64,000 nucleotides of DNA from Sunxiuqinia sp963677175 (lineage in GTDB: Bacteria > Bacteroidota > Bacteroidia > Bacteroidales > Prolixibacteraceae), in contig CAXXES010000003.1 of NCBI GenBank assembly GCA_963677175.2, positions 62,001 to 126,000 on the forward strand, written 5' to 3'. Positions 45,118 to 54,762 of the stretch are shown piece after piece. The notes below the pieces were generated by a model. The model had not been told where the DNA came from. It worked only from the letters and a program-made list of their open reading frames with translations, and searched no databases. Both the position numbers and the translations under genes were made by a program. Numbering within the stretch: the stretch's first letter is position 1; the number at the start of each line of letters is the position of its first letter.

Positions 45118-47475
45118 ATGAAAATGATGCGATACGTTTTTTATTTTTTCACCTTAGTTTTATCAACAAATTGCTATAGTCAGGAAATTACTCAAACAAT
45201 TAAAGGAAAAATACTGGATAGTGAATCATTACAACCACTACCCGGAGCAACTATTGTCATTTTGGGAACAGAGCCGCTGAAAGGATGTATCAGCAATAGT
45301 GAGGGAATGTTTTATTTAGAAAATGTACCTGTTGGCCGACAGACAATCCGGGTAAACTTTATAGGATACGAACCCGTGACTATCCCCGATATAATGGTTG
45401 GCTCTGCAAAAGAAGTATATCTCGAAATAAAATTAACCGAATCGACTACCAGTTTGAATGAAGTAAAGGTTGTTTCTTCTAGAAAGGATAAGGCATTAAA
45501 TGAAATGGCAACACTGAGTTCAAAATCTTTTTCGGTAGAAGAAACCAAAAGATATGCTGCCAGTATTAGCGATCCCGGAAGGATGGCACAATCGTATGCA
45601 GGGGTTACCAGTGGCGATGATGCTACCAACCAAATCATTATCAGGGGGAATTCGCCCAACGGGTTGCTTTGGCGGCTGGAAGGAGTGGAGATTCCTGCCC
45701 CCAGTCATTTTGCCGAGGAAGGACATGCAGCAGGGTTTGTAAGTATTTTAAATGCCAATATGCTAAGTACTTCCGATTTTTATACCGGGGCATTCCCTGC
45801 CGAATTCAATAATGCTTATTCCGGGGTATTTGATATTAGGCTAAGAAATGGCAATTCGGACAGAAACGAAAATGCTTTTCAATTTGGTGCATTAGGTACT
45901 GATTTAACAACTGAAGGGCCATTTAATAAAAAAAGTAAATCATCCTATCTTATTAATTACAGGTATTCAACTCTTAGTATTTTAAAAAAAATTGGTGTTG
46001 ATGTAATGGGAGATGAAACACCTCATTACCAAGATTTGTCTTTCAAGCTTAATTTTCCTACTAAAAAAGCAGGCACTTTTTCAATCTGGGGCTTAGGTGG
46101 AAACAGCAATACAGAAAGTGCAGATGCCATTACCGATTCTACGCTATGGAATAGCTGGGACAGCAATAAAAAAGACTATTTTAAAACCGGTATGGGGGCC
46201 GGCGGAGTTACACACTTTTCTCATATTGGAAAAGAATCATACATAAAGTCGGTCCTTTCAGTTTCAGGAAATTACAGCCAGGACAATGTTTTCGAGCTTA
46301 ACAATGATTATATCCTTCATAAAATTTATGAAGACAGGTTTAATAATTATGCGCTTAGGTTTTCTTCTTTTGTAAATAGAAAATTTAATTCAAAACTAAC
46401 CTCAAGATTTGGTTTCAATTATAGTTATATTGGCTTCAATATGATGGCAAATGAAAGAAAATCGGGGAAGTTAGAATCCAACATCAATAAAAAAGGAAAT
46501 TCGTGGTACTATTATGTATTTAATCAAAACAAATACCGCTTAAGTAAATCCATTACAGCAAACTTTGGATTGGCTTATTCTTATATGAATCTGGGTAACT
46601 CACATTCTCTCGAGCCCAAATTTGCTATCGAATGGTCATTCACACCTAAGCAGAGTATCGGGTTTGCCAGCGGAATATATAGCCGCCATGAGGAATTAAT
46701 CGCTTATTTCATGAGTATTCCTGTAAACGAAACGGAATATAGTTATCCGAATAAGAACTTAAAACTGAAAAAAACAGCTCATTTTGTTTTAAGCTACAAC
46801 AATGCTATAGCAAAAAACCTTATGTTTAAATCTGAAGTGTACTACCAACATTTGTACAATGTACCCATAGCGGTTAATCCTAACAGCACGTTTTCAACCA
46901 TTAGTCAAAAATGGGATGGCTGGAACTCAGATTCGCTTAAGAGTAGTGGCATTGGACGAAATTATGGTATTGAGCTAGCGCTTGAAAAAAGTTTTAGCAA
47001 CTTATATTATTTTATGATTACCGCTTCATTGTTCGATTCAAAATTCAGGGCAGCCGACATGAAATGGTATAATACACAGTACAATTCAAATTATGCCTTT
47101 AATATTCTCGGTGGAAAAGAATTTTACATGGGAAGCAAGAATAATAAAATTCTTGGACTAAATGCAAAAGCGGTGTATGCCGGAGGCCAGCGTTACACCC
47201 CGATAGATAAAGTAGCTACAAAAGAACAGGAGCGCACTATTGTTATTCAGAAACAGCGGTTCACAAAGCAGCTACCGCATTATTTCAGAATTGATGTAAG
47301 CGCAAGCTTTAGGATAAACAGAAAAAAAACAGCGCATATTTTCTCGTTAGATATTCAGAATGCCACAAATCGTAAAAATATTCAACGTAATTATTACGAC
47401 TTTTACAATGATGAAATCAGACATATTTATAATTTGGGAATGGTTCCGGTTTTTAACTATAAGATTGAGTTTTAA
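45118..47475 (+). CDS. TonB-dependent receptor with N-terminal carboxypeptidase-like domain
   Basis: The 785-residue outer-membrane receptor has a signal peptide (to about residue 22), a CarboxypepD_reg-like beta-sandwich (about 27-110: IKGKILDSESLQPLPGATIV), a plug (about 140-240: DDATNQIIIRGNSPNGLLW) and a 22-strand-type barrel ending in Phe (FNYKIEF). There is no SusD partner. The stop overlaps the next ATG (TAATG at 47473-47477), so a LytS-type kinase is translated with it, an unusual pairing. Codon and base composition are AT-rich compared with genes before 43 kb. Confidence 0.92.
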   Translation: MKMMRYVFYFFTLVLSTNCYSQEITQTIKGKILDSESLQPLPGATIVILGTEPLKGCISNSEGMFYLENVPVGRQTIRVNFIGYEPVTIPDIMVGSAKEVYLEIKLTESTTSLNEVKVVSSRKDKALNEMATLSSKSFSVEETKRYAASISDPGRMAQSYAGVTSGDDATNQIIIRGNSPNGLLWRLEGVEIPAPSHFAEEGHAAGFVSILNANMLSTSDFYTGAFPAEFNNAYSGVFDIRLRNGNSDRNENAFQFGALGTDLTTEGPFNKKSKSSYLINYRYSTLSILKKIGVDVMGDETPHYQDLSFKLNFPTKKAGTFSIWGLGGNSNTESADAITDSTLWNSWDSNKKDYFKTGMGAGGVTHFSHIGKESYIKSVLSVSGNYSQDNVFELNNDYILHKIYEDRFNNYALRFSSFVNRKFNSKLTSRFGFNYSYIGFNMMANERKSGKLESNINKKGNSWYYYVFNQNKYRLSKSITANFGLAYSYMNLGNSHSLEPKFAIEWSFTPKQSIGFASGIYSRHEELIAYFMSIPVNETEYSYPNKNLKLKKTAHFVLSYNNAIAKNLMFKSEVYYQHLYNVPIAVNPNSTFSTISQKWDGWNSDSLKSSGIGRNYGIELALEKSFSNLYYFMITASLFDSKFRAADMKWYNTQYNSNYAFNILGGKEFYMGSKNNKILGLNAKAVYAGGQRYTPIDKVATKEQERTIVIQKQRFTKQLPHYFRIDVSASFRINRKKTAHIFSLDIQNATNRKNIQRNYYDFYNDEIRHIYNLGMVPVFNYKIEF

Positions 47476-48551
47476 TGGAAACAATTCGTAAACAAAATAT
47501 TATTTTGCTTAAAGTCCTGTTTTATTTGGTAGCAGGTAGTTTGTTGTACATAACAATCAATTTCATATTCCAGATTTATTACGACTATCCAAAAGAATAC
47601 AGTCTGTCGCAACATATAGGAACGATTGTATTAACCGCAATTTTAACTGAAGGCTTGTTTTTCATTAATTCATATATTAAAAATCGGGGAAATTTTTCGC
47701 AAAGCAATTTGCACCGTATCCTTGTTCAGGTTAGTGTCGATATAATATTTGTAATAATCCTCGTAAGTGCATCTGCTATTTTTTTGATGCTGGCATTTGC
47801 GTCCGACGATAAAGTGATAATTACATTTTTTGATTTGCTAACTACTAATCTTGTTGCAATTTGCTATTCATTTATTGTTGTGCTGGCAGTTTCTCTGTAC
47901 GAAACAAACAAAAACCTGAGAATCTCGCTTATTAAAATGGAGCGATTTAAAAAAGAGAATGCAGAAGCGAAATTTCACTCCCTTAAAAAGCAGCTCAGCC
48001 CGCATTTTTTGTTCAATACGCTAAACACCCTTTATAACATAATTGACAAGGACAAGGAATTGGCAAAAGACTATCTCCTGAAAATATCTGACATTTATCG
48101 TTATGTACTGGAGAATGAGAACAACGAATTAATTGAACTAAAAAAGGAACTGAATTTTGCACGTGATTACGCATTTCTAATAGGTAAAAGATTTGGCGAT
48201 GCTTTTGAATTTAATGTGGACGTTCCTGAAAAGTTGATGAATAAGCATATTCCACCACTAACGATGCAAATATTGGCAGAAAACGCCTTAAAACATAATA
48301 AGTTGGATTTGGCCAACAAGCTCATGATCTCAGTTTATGTAGCAAACAACAACGAACTGGTCATTAAAAATAACATGACAGCTAAAAAAGTTCAAAAAAA
48401 CGCAACAGGGGTGGGGTTGCAGAATCTGAATAATCGCTATAGATACCTGATTAACAAAGAAATTTCAATAATGAATAACGATACTGAGTTTGTCGTAAAA
48501 GTTCCATTAATTGATGTAGAGAACTATGAAAGTATTAATCATAGAAGATGA
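47475..48551 (+). CDS. LytS/YehU-type sensor histidine kinase
   Basis: The 358-residue inner-membrane kinase has four TM helices (about 10-33, 48-66, 85-108, 122-142), a short coiled linker, and the His_kinase motif KKQLSPHFLFNTLNTLYN with phospho-acceptor H177. The ATPase domain has ILAENALKHN and GVGLQNLNNRY. It overlaps the receptor gene by one base and the regulator gene by 26 bases. There is no large extracytoplasmic domain, so the signal is probably sensed in or near the membrane. Confidence 0.93.
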   Translation: METIRKQNIILLKVLFYLVAGSLLYITINFIFQIYYDYPKEYSLSQHIGTIVLTAILTEGLFFINSYIKNRGNFSQSNLHRILVQVSVDIIFVIILVSASAIFLMLAFASDDKVIITFFDLLTTNLVAICYSFIVVLAVSLYETNKNLRISLIKMERFKKENAEAKFHSLKKQLSPHFLFNTLNTLYNIIDKDKELAKDYLLKISDIYRYVLENENNELIELKKELNFARDYAFLIGKRFGDAFEFNVDVPEKLMNKHIPPLTMQILAENALKHNKLDLANKLMISVYVANNNELVIKNNMTAKKVQKNATGVGLQNLNNRYRYLINKEISIMNNDTEFVVKVPLIDVENYESINHRR

Positions 48552-49290
48552 AAAAGCAGCCTTTGAAAACCTGGAATCGATGCTTAAAGTGTACGATCCG
48601 GAGATTGAAATTTCGGGATGGGTTACCAGTATAAAAGATGCAATCAACTGGTTTGAAAAAAACAATATGCCCGATTTGCTATTTCTCGATATTTATTTAT
48701 CCGATGGATTGTCATTCGAGCTGTTTAAGCAAATTGACCTTAAAGTTCCAATTATTTTTACAACTGCCTATCATCAATACGCCATTCAGGCATTTGAAGC
48801 CAATAGTGTAGATTACTTGCTAAAACCTTTTAAGCAGGAACGCCTGAATCAAAGTCTTGATAAATTTAAAGCGTTTCATGCAACAATTGACGGTCATTTA
48901 TTACATAAACTTAAACAGTTAATAGGGAACAGCACCGTTGAAACAACAAATTACAAAGAGCGTTTTCTTGTTAAATCCCGTAATAAGTTATTTGCAATCG
49001 ATACTAATGAAGTAGCATACTTCCACCGCGATGAACTGGTATTTTTAACAACCTTTGATAAGAACAAATTTATTGTTGAATATTCACTGGATGAACTGGA
49101 AAGAATCTTGCAGCCACGACAGTTTTTCAGGGCCAACAGGAAGCTAATTGTAAATATAAAGGCCATCAGGTCAACAGATGTGTATTCGAAAAGCAAGTTG
49201 CTGGTTAAACTAAATCCTGAATTTTACGGAGATATAATTGTAAGTCAGGAAAAATCATCCCAATTTAAAAGATGGTTAGGCTTTGACTAA
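48526..49290 (+). CDS. LytTR-family response regulator
   Basis: The 254-residue regulator has a receiver domain with D55 in LLFLDIYLSDG and the conserved Lys in LLKPFKQERL, joined to a C-terminal LytTR DNA-binding domain (about 150-250: RFLVKSRNKLFAIDTNEVAYF, RANRKLIVNIKAI). It starts inside the kinase gene, so the pair is coupled. It may control the receptor operon or the following 531-codon gene. Confidence 0.93.
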   Translation: MKVLIIEDEKAAFENLESMLKVYDPEIEISGWVTSIKDAINWFEKNNMPDLLFLDIYLSDGLSFELFKQIDLKVPIIFTTAYHQYAIQAFEANSVDYLLKPFKQERLNQSLDKFKAFHATIDGHLLHKLKQLIGNSTVETTNYKERFLVKSRNKLFAIDTNEVAYFHRDELVFLTTFDKNKFIVEYSLDELERILQPRQFFRANRKLIVNIKAIRSTDVYSKSKLLVKLNPEFYGDIIVSQEKSSQFKRWLGFD

Positions 49291-49487
49291 TAAAAATCAT
49301 ATGCTAAAAAAGAATTTTCAAAACCGGTCTTTTCTTTTCATCAAATAGGAATAAAGAATATTTTATTAATAATTACTGTTCAATTAATTCCCTTCATTGC
49401 TTCCGTGATAATTAATATATGAAAAGAAAGCGAGTTTAGAATCGATTGAAAAGGGAATAAAAACGACATTAGATATAGACAATAAAA

Positions 49488-51083
49488 ATGAAGCGTAAAA
49501 AATTAATTATTAAAGCAGTTTCAAGTCTGATGGTAGTTTTTATTGCTTTCGGGGTTTTTATGGCTGTCCAACAGAAAACACAAGTAAAAGAACTCTTTAA
49601 GCTGAATAAACAATTGCAAAACGAAGGCTATTACATGGCTGATTTTGAGTTCCGAATGTTAGGATCTGCATACCTGTTGGATAAAGGGGAATATTCAAAA
49701 TTAATAAACACTTTATCGGAATATCATTATAAATTAAAAAACAAGGATGGATTGCTGAAAATCCCAGATTTCAAGAATAAACAAGAAGAAATAGATTTTT
49801 TTCTTAATCTGCAAAATCCTAAAACGGGAGCATTTATTGATGAATCTGTTCCTTATTGCGTTTATTGGGAGATTTCACAAAATATAATAAATCACTTGGA
49901 ATCATTATTGGATTCAGCATCTGCCCCTTTGCAACTTAAATATCCATTAAAATTTCTGGATGATATTAATACACCCGAGAAACTTAAAGCTTTCCTGAAC
50001 GATATCTCTTATGTTAGTTGGATAGCTTCTAAATTTCCCCAAACCACCTTTCATTTTGCCCGTAACATATTAGATTGTACAAACCAGGATAATATTCTGG
50101 AAAGAAATAATTTGTACAGTTTTTCGCCCGAATGGAAATATGCTATGCTAACGTGGATGTATGATTTTCAGGATAGCATAACAGGTATGTGGGGCCCAAA
50201 AAGCAAATGCACAGGTAAATTACTCAAAAACGACCTTAATAATACCGCCTCAATATTAAAAGCATATCGAGATATTGACGGGAACGATTTATATGACGAC
50301 TTTCCATTGCGATATACTGATAAACTATTTTCAAATTCTTTGAAAATTCTTTCAGAACCGTATCCTGCCAATGAAGATGAATTAGATAAAATCCATGAAT
50401 GGAATCTAAAGAAAGTGAAAGGATTTAAAATGATTTTACGGTATCTATGGAAAGATGCATCAAAAGAAGATAAGCAAACTATGGAGCATTTATTGGCAGA
50501 TTTTGTAATAATAAGCTTTGATAAATACTACGTAAAATCAGAGGGAGCATTTAGTTACTATCCCAAAGCCAAACATGCATCGGCTGATGGATTTTCAAAT
50601 ATGATTTTTGATGATATCGGAGCATTTTCATACACAAAACAAAAGAAACTGTTTGGTGAATCTAATGATTCCATTCAAAATCATGGAATTATTACAATTG
50701 AAAATTTTAAGCCTTTTGTTCAGAAAATTTTGAAAAGCGATATGAAAATTAACTCTCTTCGTTTTTATAAAACAAAACCTGATAGTACGAAATTAACCGA
50801 AAATGTTTGGGCTTTATTTTATCCAAATAATTCAGGTGTTTTAGATGTTATAGAATTAATCCCCAACTTAGTTGCATGGGCTGATTCTACCAGACTTTCA
50901 GTTGGTAATTGGACATCAGTAGCAGAGAAAAAACAAGAACTGGAAAAGCTACATATCAAAAAGCCAATAATTTTACTGGAAAATAATATTGAAAATGCAC
51001 TTGAAGTTGAAGAGAATGTTTATTGTATTGGATTTAATGTTCTACAGATACCGAAATTTATAATAAAATGCAATTCAAAATAA
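49488..51083 (+). CDS. Unrecognised membrane-anchored protein, 531 residues
   Basis: I do not recognise this protein. An N-terminal TM or signal anchor (about 7-27, IIKAVSSLMVVFIAFGVFMA) would place a roughly 500-residue mostly helical domain outside the cytoplasm. Phrases such as WKYAMLTWMYDFQDSITGMWGPKSKC, and the spaced helix pairs, recall alpha-toroid enzymes (prenyltransferase/cyclase or glycan-processing folds), but no catalytic set is evident. It follows the receptor/LytTR operon by 197 bp and may be its target or partner. AT-rich. Confidence 0.7.
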   Translation: MKRKKLIIKAVSSLMVVFIAFGVFMAVQQKTQVKELFKLNKQLQNEGYYMADFEFRMLGSAYLLDKGEYSKLINTLSEYHYKLKNKDGLLKIPDFKNKQEEIDFFLNLQNPKTGAFIDESVPYCVYWEISQNIINHLESLLDSASAPLQLKYPLKFLDDINTPEKLKAFLNDISYVSWIASKFPQTTFHFARNILDCTNQDNILERNNLYSFSPEWKYAMLTWMYDFQDSITGMWGPKSKCTGKLLKNDLNNTASILKAYRDIDGNDLYDDFPLRYTDKLFSNSLKILSEPYPANEDELDKIHEWNLKKVKGFKMILRYLWKDASKEDKQTMEHLLADFVIISFDKYYVKSEGAFSYYPKAKHASADGFSNMIFDDIGAFSYTKQKKLFGESNDSIQNHGIITIENFKPFVQKILKSDMKINSLRFYKTKPDSTKLTENVWALFYPNNSGVLDVIELIPNLVAWADSTRLSVGNWTSVAEKKQELEKLHIKKPIILLENNIENALEVEENVYCIGFNVLQIPKFIIKCNSK

Positions 51084-51263
51084 AACCGCCAAACAATCTT
51101 GCTCCTGGTCACGGCTGGCACCAAAACAAAAAAATACCGTGCAGAAAAATCCTGAGCAACAAAGTACCCAAAGGAATCAACCGACTGGAAATTGCTCTTC
51201 GACGCTCGGTAAACTAACCCAAGCCTGGAGTTTTAACGTTAGCCATAATTAAAAAAAAGCAAT

Positions 51264-52037
51264 ATGAAAGGATTTAATCATACATCAGGAAAAAATGTAA
51301 ATATTGAAAGTGCGGAAATTTATTATGAGGTAATTGGAGCAGAAGATTTCCCTCCATTATTGGTTTTACATGGAGGTTTTGGCAATATTGAAAACTTTAA
51401 TGATATAATGCCAGACCTGCTTACCCAATACAAGATTATCGGAATTGATTGTCGTGGGCAAGGTAAATCAACGCTTGGAAACAAAGAACTGACCTACGAG
51501 TTAATTCAAAAAGATATTGAAACGGTATTGAATCAGTTAAAAATAGATGAGTTAACTATTTTGGGATTTAGTGATGGAGGTATCGTTGCTTATCGCCTTG
51601 CTTCATTTTCCAAATTAAAAATTAAAAAACTCATCACGATTGGGTCTCGGTGGAATGTAAAAAACATCCAACCAATGAAAGGAGTTTTCTTAAAAATTAC
51701 AGGAGAGATTTTAAAGGAACAATTTCCTTCAAATTATGCTGTTTATGAAAAGTATAATCCGGAACCGGATGTTGACAAACTCGGTAAGGAATTAGTTAGA
51801 TTGTGGCTTGATGAAAGCAGTTCTGGATACCCAAATGAAGAAATTAAAAATATATCGTGTAAAACACTTCTTCTGAGAGGAGAAAGTGACCCAATAATTT
51901 CCGATAATGACTTAATAGAAGCATCTGAAATGATAAAAAAATCGAAAGTTGTGACGATTCCAAATGCTAATCATGTGGTATTTAAAGACCAAAAAGAACA
52001 ATTTCTATTGACTATTAAACAATTTTTAAAAGAATAA
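51264..52037 (+). CDS. Alpha/beta-hydrolase
   Basis: The 257-residue alpha/beta-hydrolase has oxyanion region VLHGGFGNIENF, nucleophile elbow GFSDGG (Ser103), acid in LLRGESDP (Asp209), and base NANHVVF (His237). The substrate is unknown; the family includes esterases and lactonases. It stands alone with long spacers, in the row of single-gene units described in the findings. Confidence 0.88.
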   Translation: MKGFNHTSGKNVNIESAEIYYEVIGAEDFPPLLVLHGGFGNIENFNDIMPDLLTQYKIIGIDCRGQGKSTLGNKELTYELIQKDIETVLNQLKIDELTILGFSDGGIVAYRLASFSKLKIKKLITIGSRWNVKNIQPMKGVFLKITGEILKEQFPSNYAVYEKYNPEPDVDKLGKELVRLWLDESSSGYPNEEIKNISCKTLLLRGESDPIISDNDLIEASEMIKKSKVVTIPNANHVVFKDQKEQFLLTIKQFLKE

Positions 52038-52121
52038 AAGCTACCGCCAATGTGTAAATTTTATAGCGAGGTCGGTGGTGTGCGTCATACTAACCGAACC
52101 GATTACAAGGAGAGTTAAGAA

Positions 52122-52889
52122 ATGAAAGATACAAACACAATTAATTTTGACAAGGTTGCTGACATTTACGATTTCTATGTAAATGTAGATTTTGATGTTC
52201 CATTTTTTATAAAAGAGACAGAAAATTATAGAGGAGAGATATTAGAACTTATGTGTGGTACTGGAAGAGTTTCAATCCCTCTGTTAAAAGCTGGTAGAAA
52301 AATGACCTGCGTTGATTATTCAAAAGAAATGATTAACTCATTCAAGAAAAAAATCGACAATGAAAGTTATTCTGTTGACATCGTAAAGATGGATGTAGCT
52401 AATCTTAAGCTTAGTAAAAAATTTGGATTGATAATATTGCCTTTTCATTCGCTAAGCGAAATATTGACAACAGAAAAACAACAAGAAGCGTTAAAATGTA
52501 TTTCAAACCATCTTGAAACCGGAGGGACTTTCATTTTAACATTACAAAATCCTGAAAACAGGCTGAAACAGGCAGATGGAAAAATGAGGGTTATTGGAAA
52601 ATTCTCCGTTGATAAAGATAAAGAAATGGTTTTGTCGTACACCAACCAATATAATGAAAAAGAAGGTATTGTTTCAGGTTATCAGTTCTATGAGATTTAC
52701 AATTCTGATAATATAATGACTGAGAAAAGATATTTAGAAATAAATTTTAAGCCAATTCAATTAGATACATTGAAAGAAATGATTTCGAAAACAGAAATGG
52801 AAATCACGAAAATTTATGGAGACTATTCATTCGGTGAATTTAACATAGAGGAGAGTGATTTTATGATATGCAAATTGACTAAGAAATAA
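52122..52889 (+). CDS. Class I SAM-dependent methyltransferase
   Basis: The 255-residue methyltransferase has SAM motif I ILELMCGTGRVSIPLL (about 41-56), the acidic residue of motif II in MTCVDYSKEM, and motif IV-like FGLIILPFHSLSEI. The substrate is unknown. It is preceded by AAGGAGAG as ribosome-binding site and followed by a spacer with the recurrent ACAATG motif. Confidence 0.85.
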   Translation: MKDTNTINFDKVADIYDFYVNVDFDVPFFIKETENYRGEILELMCGTGRVSIPLLKAGRKMTCVDYSKEMINSFKKKIDNESYSVDIVKMDVANLKLSKKFGLIILPFHSLSEILTTEKQQEALKCISNHLETGGTFILTLQNPENRLKQADGKMRVIGKFSVDKDKEMVLSYTNQYNEKEGIVSGYQFYEIYNSDNIMTEKRYLEINFKPIQLDTLKEMISKTEMEITKIYGDYSFGEFNIEESDFMICKLTKK

Positions 52890-52966
52890 AAAGTACGAAC
52901 GCACGACAATGATACTTGCAAAGTTGTAACTTAATAACTGAAATTAGGAATTTAACAATATTAAAA

Positions 52967-53478
52967 ATGGATAATAGAATAATTGATAAAGATGTCATTT
53001 TTGAAAAGTTATCAGATGACCATAGAACCTCTGTAATTGACATCTTCAATTTTTACATTGAGAACGATTTCTCAGCATATCCGGAAAAAAACTTAAATAT
53101 GATTACTATGACAATTTTTTATCCATATCAAAAAACTATCCCGCATTTGCAATTAAAGTAAACGATAAAGTTGTAGGATTTTGTTTTATCAATTCTTATA
53201 ATTCATTATCAAGTTTTAAAGAAACAGCACAGATTACATATTTTATCGACAAAGACTTTAAAGGAAAAGGTATTGGGAAAAAGGCTTTAAACAGACTAGA
53301 AGTTGAAGCTAAAAAATATGGAATTAAAAATATACTGGCAAATATTGCATCTGTCAATGAGGAAAGTCTTGCTTTTCATTCAAAAAATGGTTTTGTAAAA
53401 TGTGGTGAATTTGAGAATATTATAAAGAAAAAGAATATAGAGTTTAATATTATATGGATGCAGAAGAAATTGAATTAA
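52967..53478 (+). pseudogene. GNAT acetyltransferase with a one-base frameshift
   Basis: The N-terminal frame (MDNRIIDKDVIF... to YPEKN) stops at 53161. The rest of a phosphinothricin-type GNAT domain is open in another frame: YDNFLSISKNYPAFAIK, VVGFCFINSYNSL, the acetyl-CoA loop KGKGIGKKAL, and SLAFHSKNGF, ending at 53478. Adding one A to the A7 tract at 53085-53091 restores EKKL and one continuous 170-residue protein. It is either a recent pseudogene, slippage-controlled, or a base-call error. Confidence 0.88.
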
Positions 53479-53587
53479 ATAAAACCCACACAACAATGTA
53501 ATGCAGACCTGAAGGCTCAATTCATTTATCCGTTCTATTTGATTTTATAATATTTAACTCGAAGAAACAGTATACACTAATTTAGTA

Positions 53588-54583
53588 GTGCTTATGAAAT
53601 ATTTCAAATTAATAATATCCATTTTTATAGTATTATCATCTAATAATGTTTTTTGTCAGAATGATCAAGGTTTGTTTTTATTTACAACCAGAGAGTTTAA
53701 CAAACCTTTTGTTTCTGAAATTAACAGCACATTAAACAATCTGTCATTTGGATTTGTGGAAAGCACAAAAATTTCTGGAAATGATGTTAAGAAATTGTCG
53801 GTTAATGAAATTCACTTGGGATTAGATTTGCCAATATTCTATTCAACTAGAAATAAATTCTTATGGGCATTATCAATTCCAGTAAGTAGTCATATGGTTT
53901 GGTATCCTCTGGAAAAAACAACATCTCCAATAATAAATACAGATTATCGATTCGGATTATCGTTTTCAGGACATTTAAAAGTTGAGAATCCATATATTAA
54001 AAACATTTCATTTGAGTTAAAACCATTTGCTCATGAAAGCACCCATCTTGGTGATGAATTCATCATTTCTGGATTTCAAGATGATACAAGTTTTTATAGG
54101 GTTAATGTTTCATATGAATACTATGAGCTTAGTTTAATTTTAAACGACCCGGAAGTATTAAATGAAAATCCAATTTCTTTAAAAATTGGGTTTATGGGAT
54201 TAATAAATCCGAAGAAAGGCTATTATACATTATCCGAAAATGAGATTGGTGGTAATACTTTATATCCAAGTAAACGTAATGGAGAAACATATTTTAATGT
54301 AAATTATAAAAAAACAAATGGCTTCCTTACAAATAATCATTGGAACCCATTAGTTTCATTGGAGTTGCGTAATCGTATCAAATATAATTATAAAAACACA
54401 GAGAAAGAAGAACGGGTTTGGTCTTTGAACGCATATATAGGATATACCTATACACCTGCTAAAATAAATACAGTTAAGTCAGTTGGACATTATATTCGAT
54501 ATTATAATGGTGTAAATCCTAATGGACAATTCAGAAACGGGACTTGTTATTTTATTGGATATTCTATCATTATAAAAACTTAA
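53588..54583 (+). CDS. DUF1207-like outer-membrane protein
   Basis: The 331-residue protein has a signal peptide (about 1-23, ending NVFCQND) and alternating beta-strand segments. The central block NTDYRFGLSFSGHL ... HESTHLGDEFIISG ... YRVNVSYEYYEL resembles DUF1207 proteins, whose conserved S-H-L-G-D-E motif is visible; their function is unknown. The C-terminus is rich in Tyr/Phe as in barrels. Identification is by motif memory only. An IS1182 element lies 180 bp downstream. Confidence 0.6.
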   Translation: MLMKYFKLIISIFIVLSSNNVFCQNDQGLFLFTTREFNKPFVSEINSTLNNLSFGFVESTKISGNDVKKLSVNEIHLGLDLPIFYSTRNKFLWALSIPVSSHMVWYPLEKTTSPIINTDYRFGLSFSGHLKVENPYIKNISFELKPFAHESTHLGDEFIISGFQDDTSFYRVNVSYEYYELSLILNDPEVLNENPISLKIGFMGLINPKKGYYTLSENEIGGNTLYPSKRNGETYFNVNYKKTNGFLTNNHWNPLVSLELRNRIKYNYKNTEKEERVWSLNAYIGYTYTPAKINTVKSVGHYIRYYNGVNPNGQFRNGTCYFIGYSIIIKT

Positions 54584-54762
54584 GAGAAAAAAAAGGAATA
54601 TATGAATTGATAAATAACAATCAGAGAATAGCAGCATGACTCTTAACTAATCGTACAGGGTTTTGTTGCATATCCATGCTGGTGTTATTAATTAAAGATG
54701 AGATATAATTTTTTGAGTAAATGGGTAGCTACTTTATTCCGGCCTCCGCATATTGTCACCGT

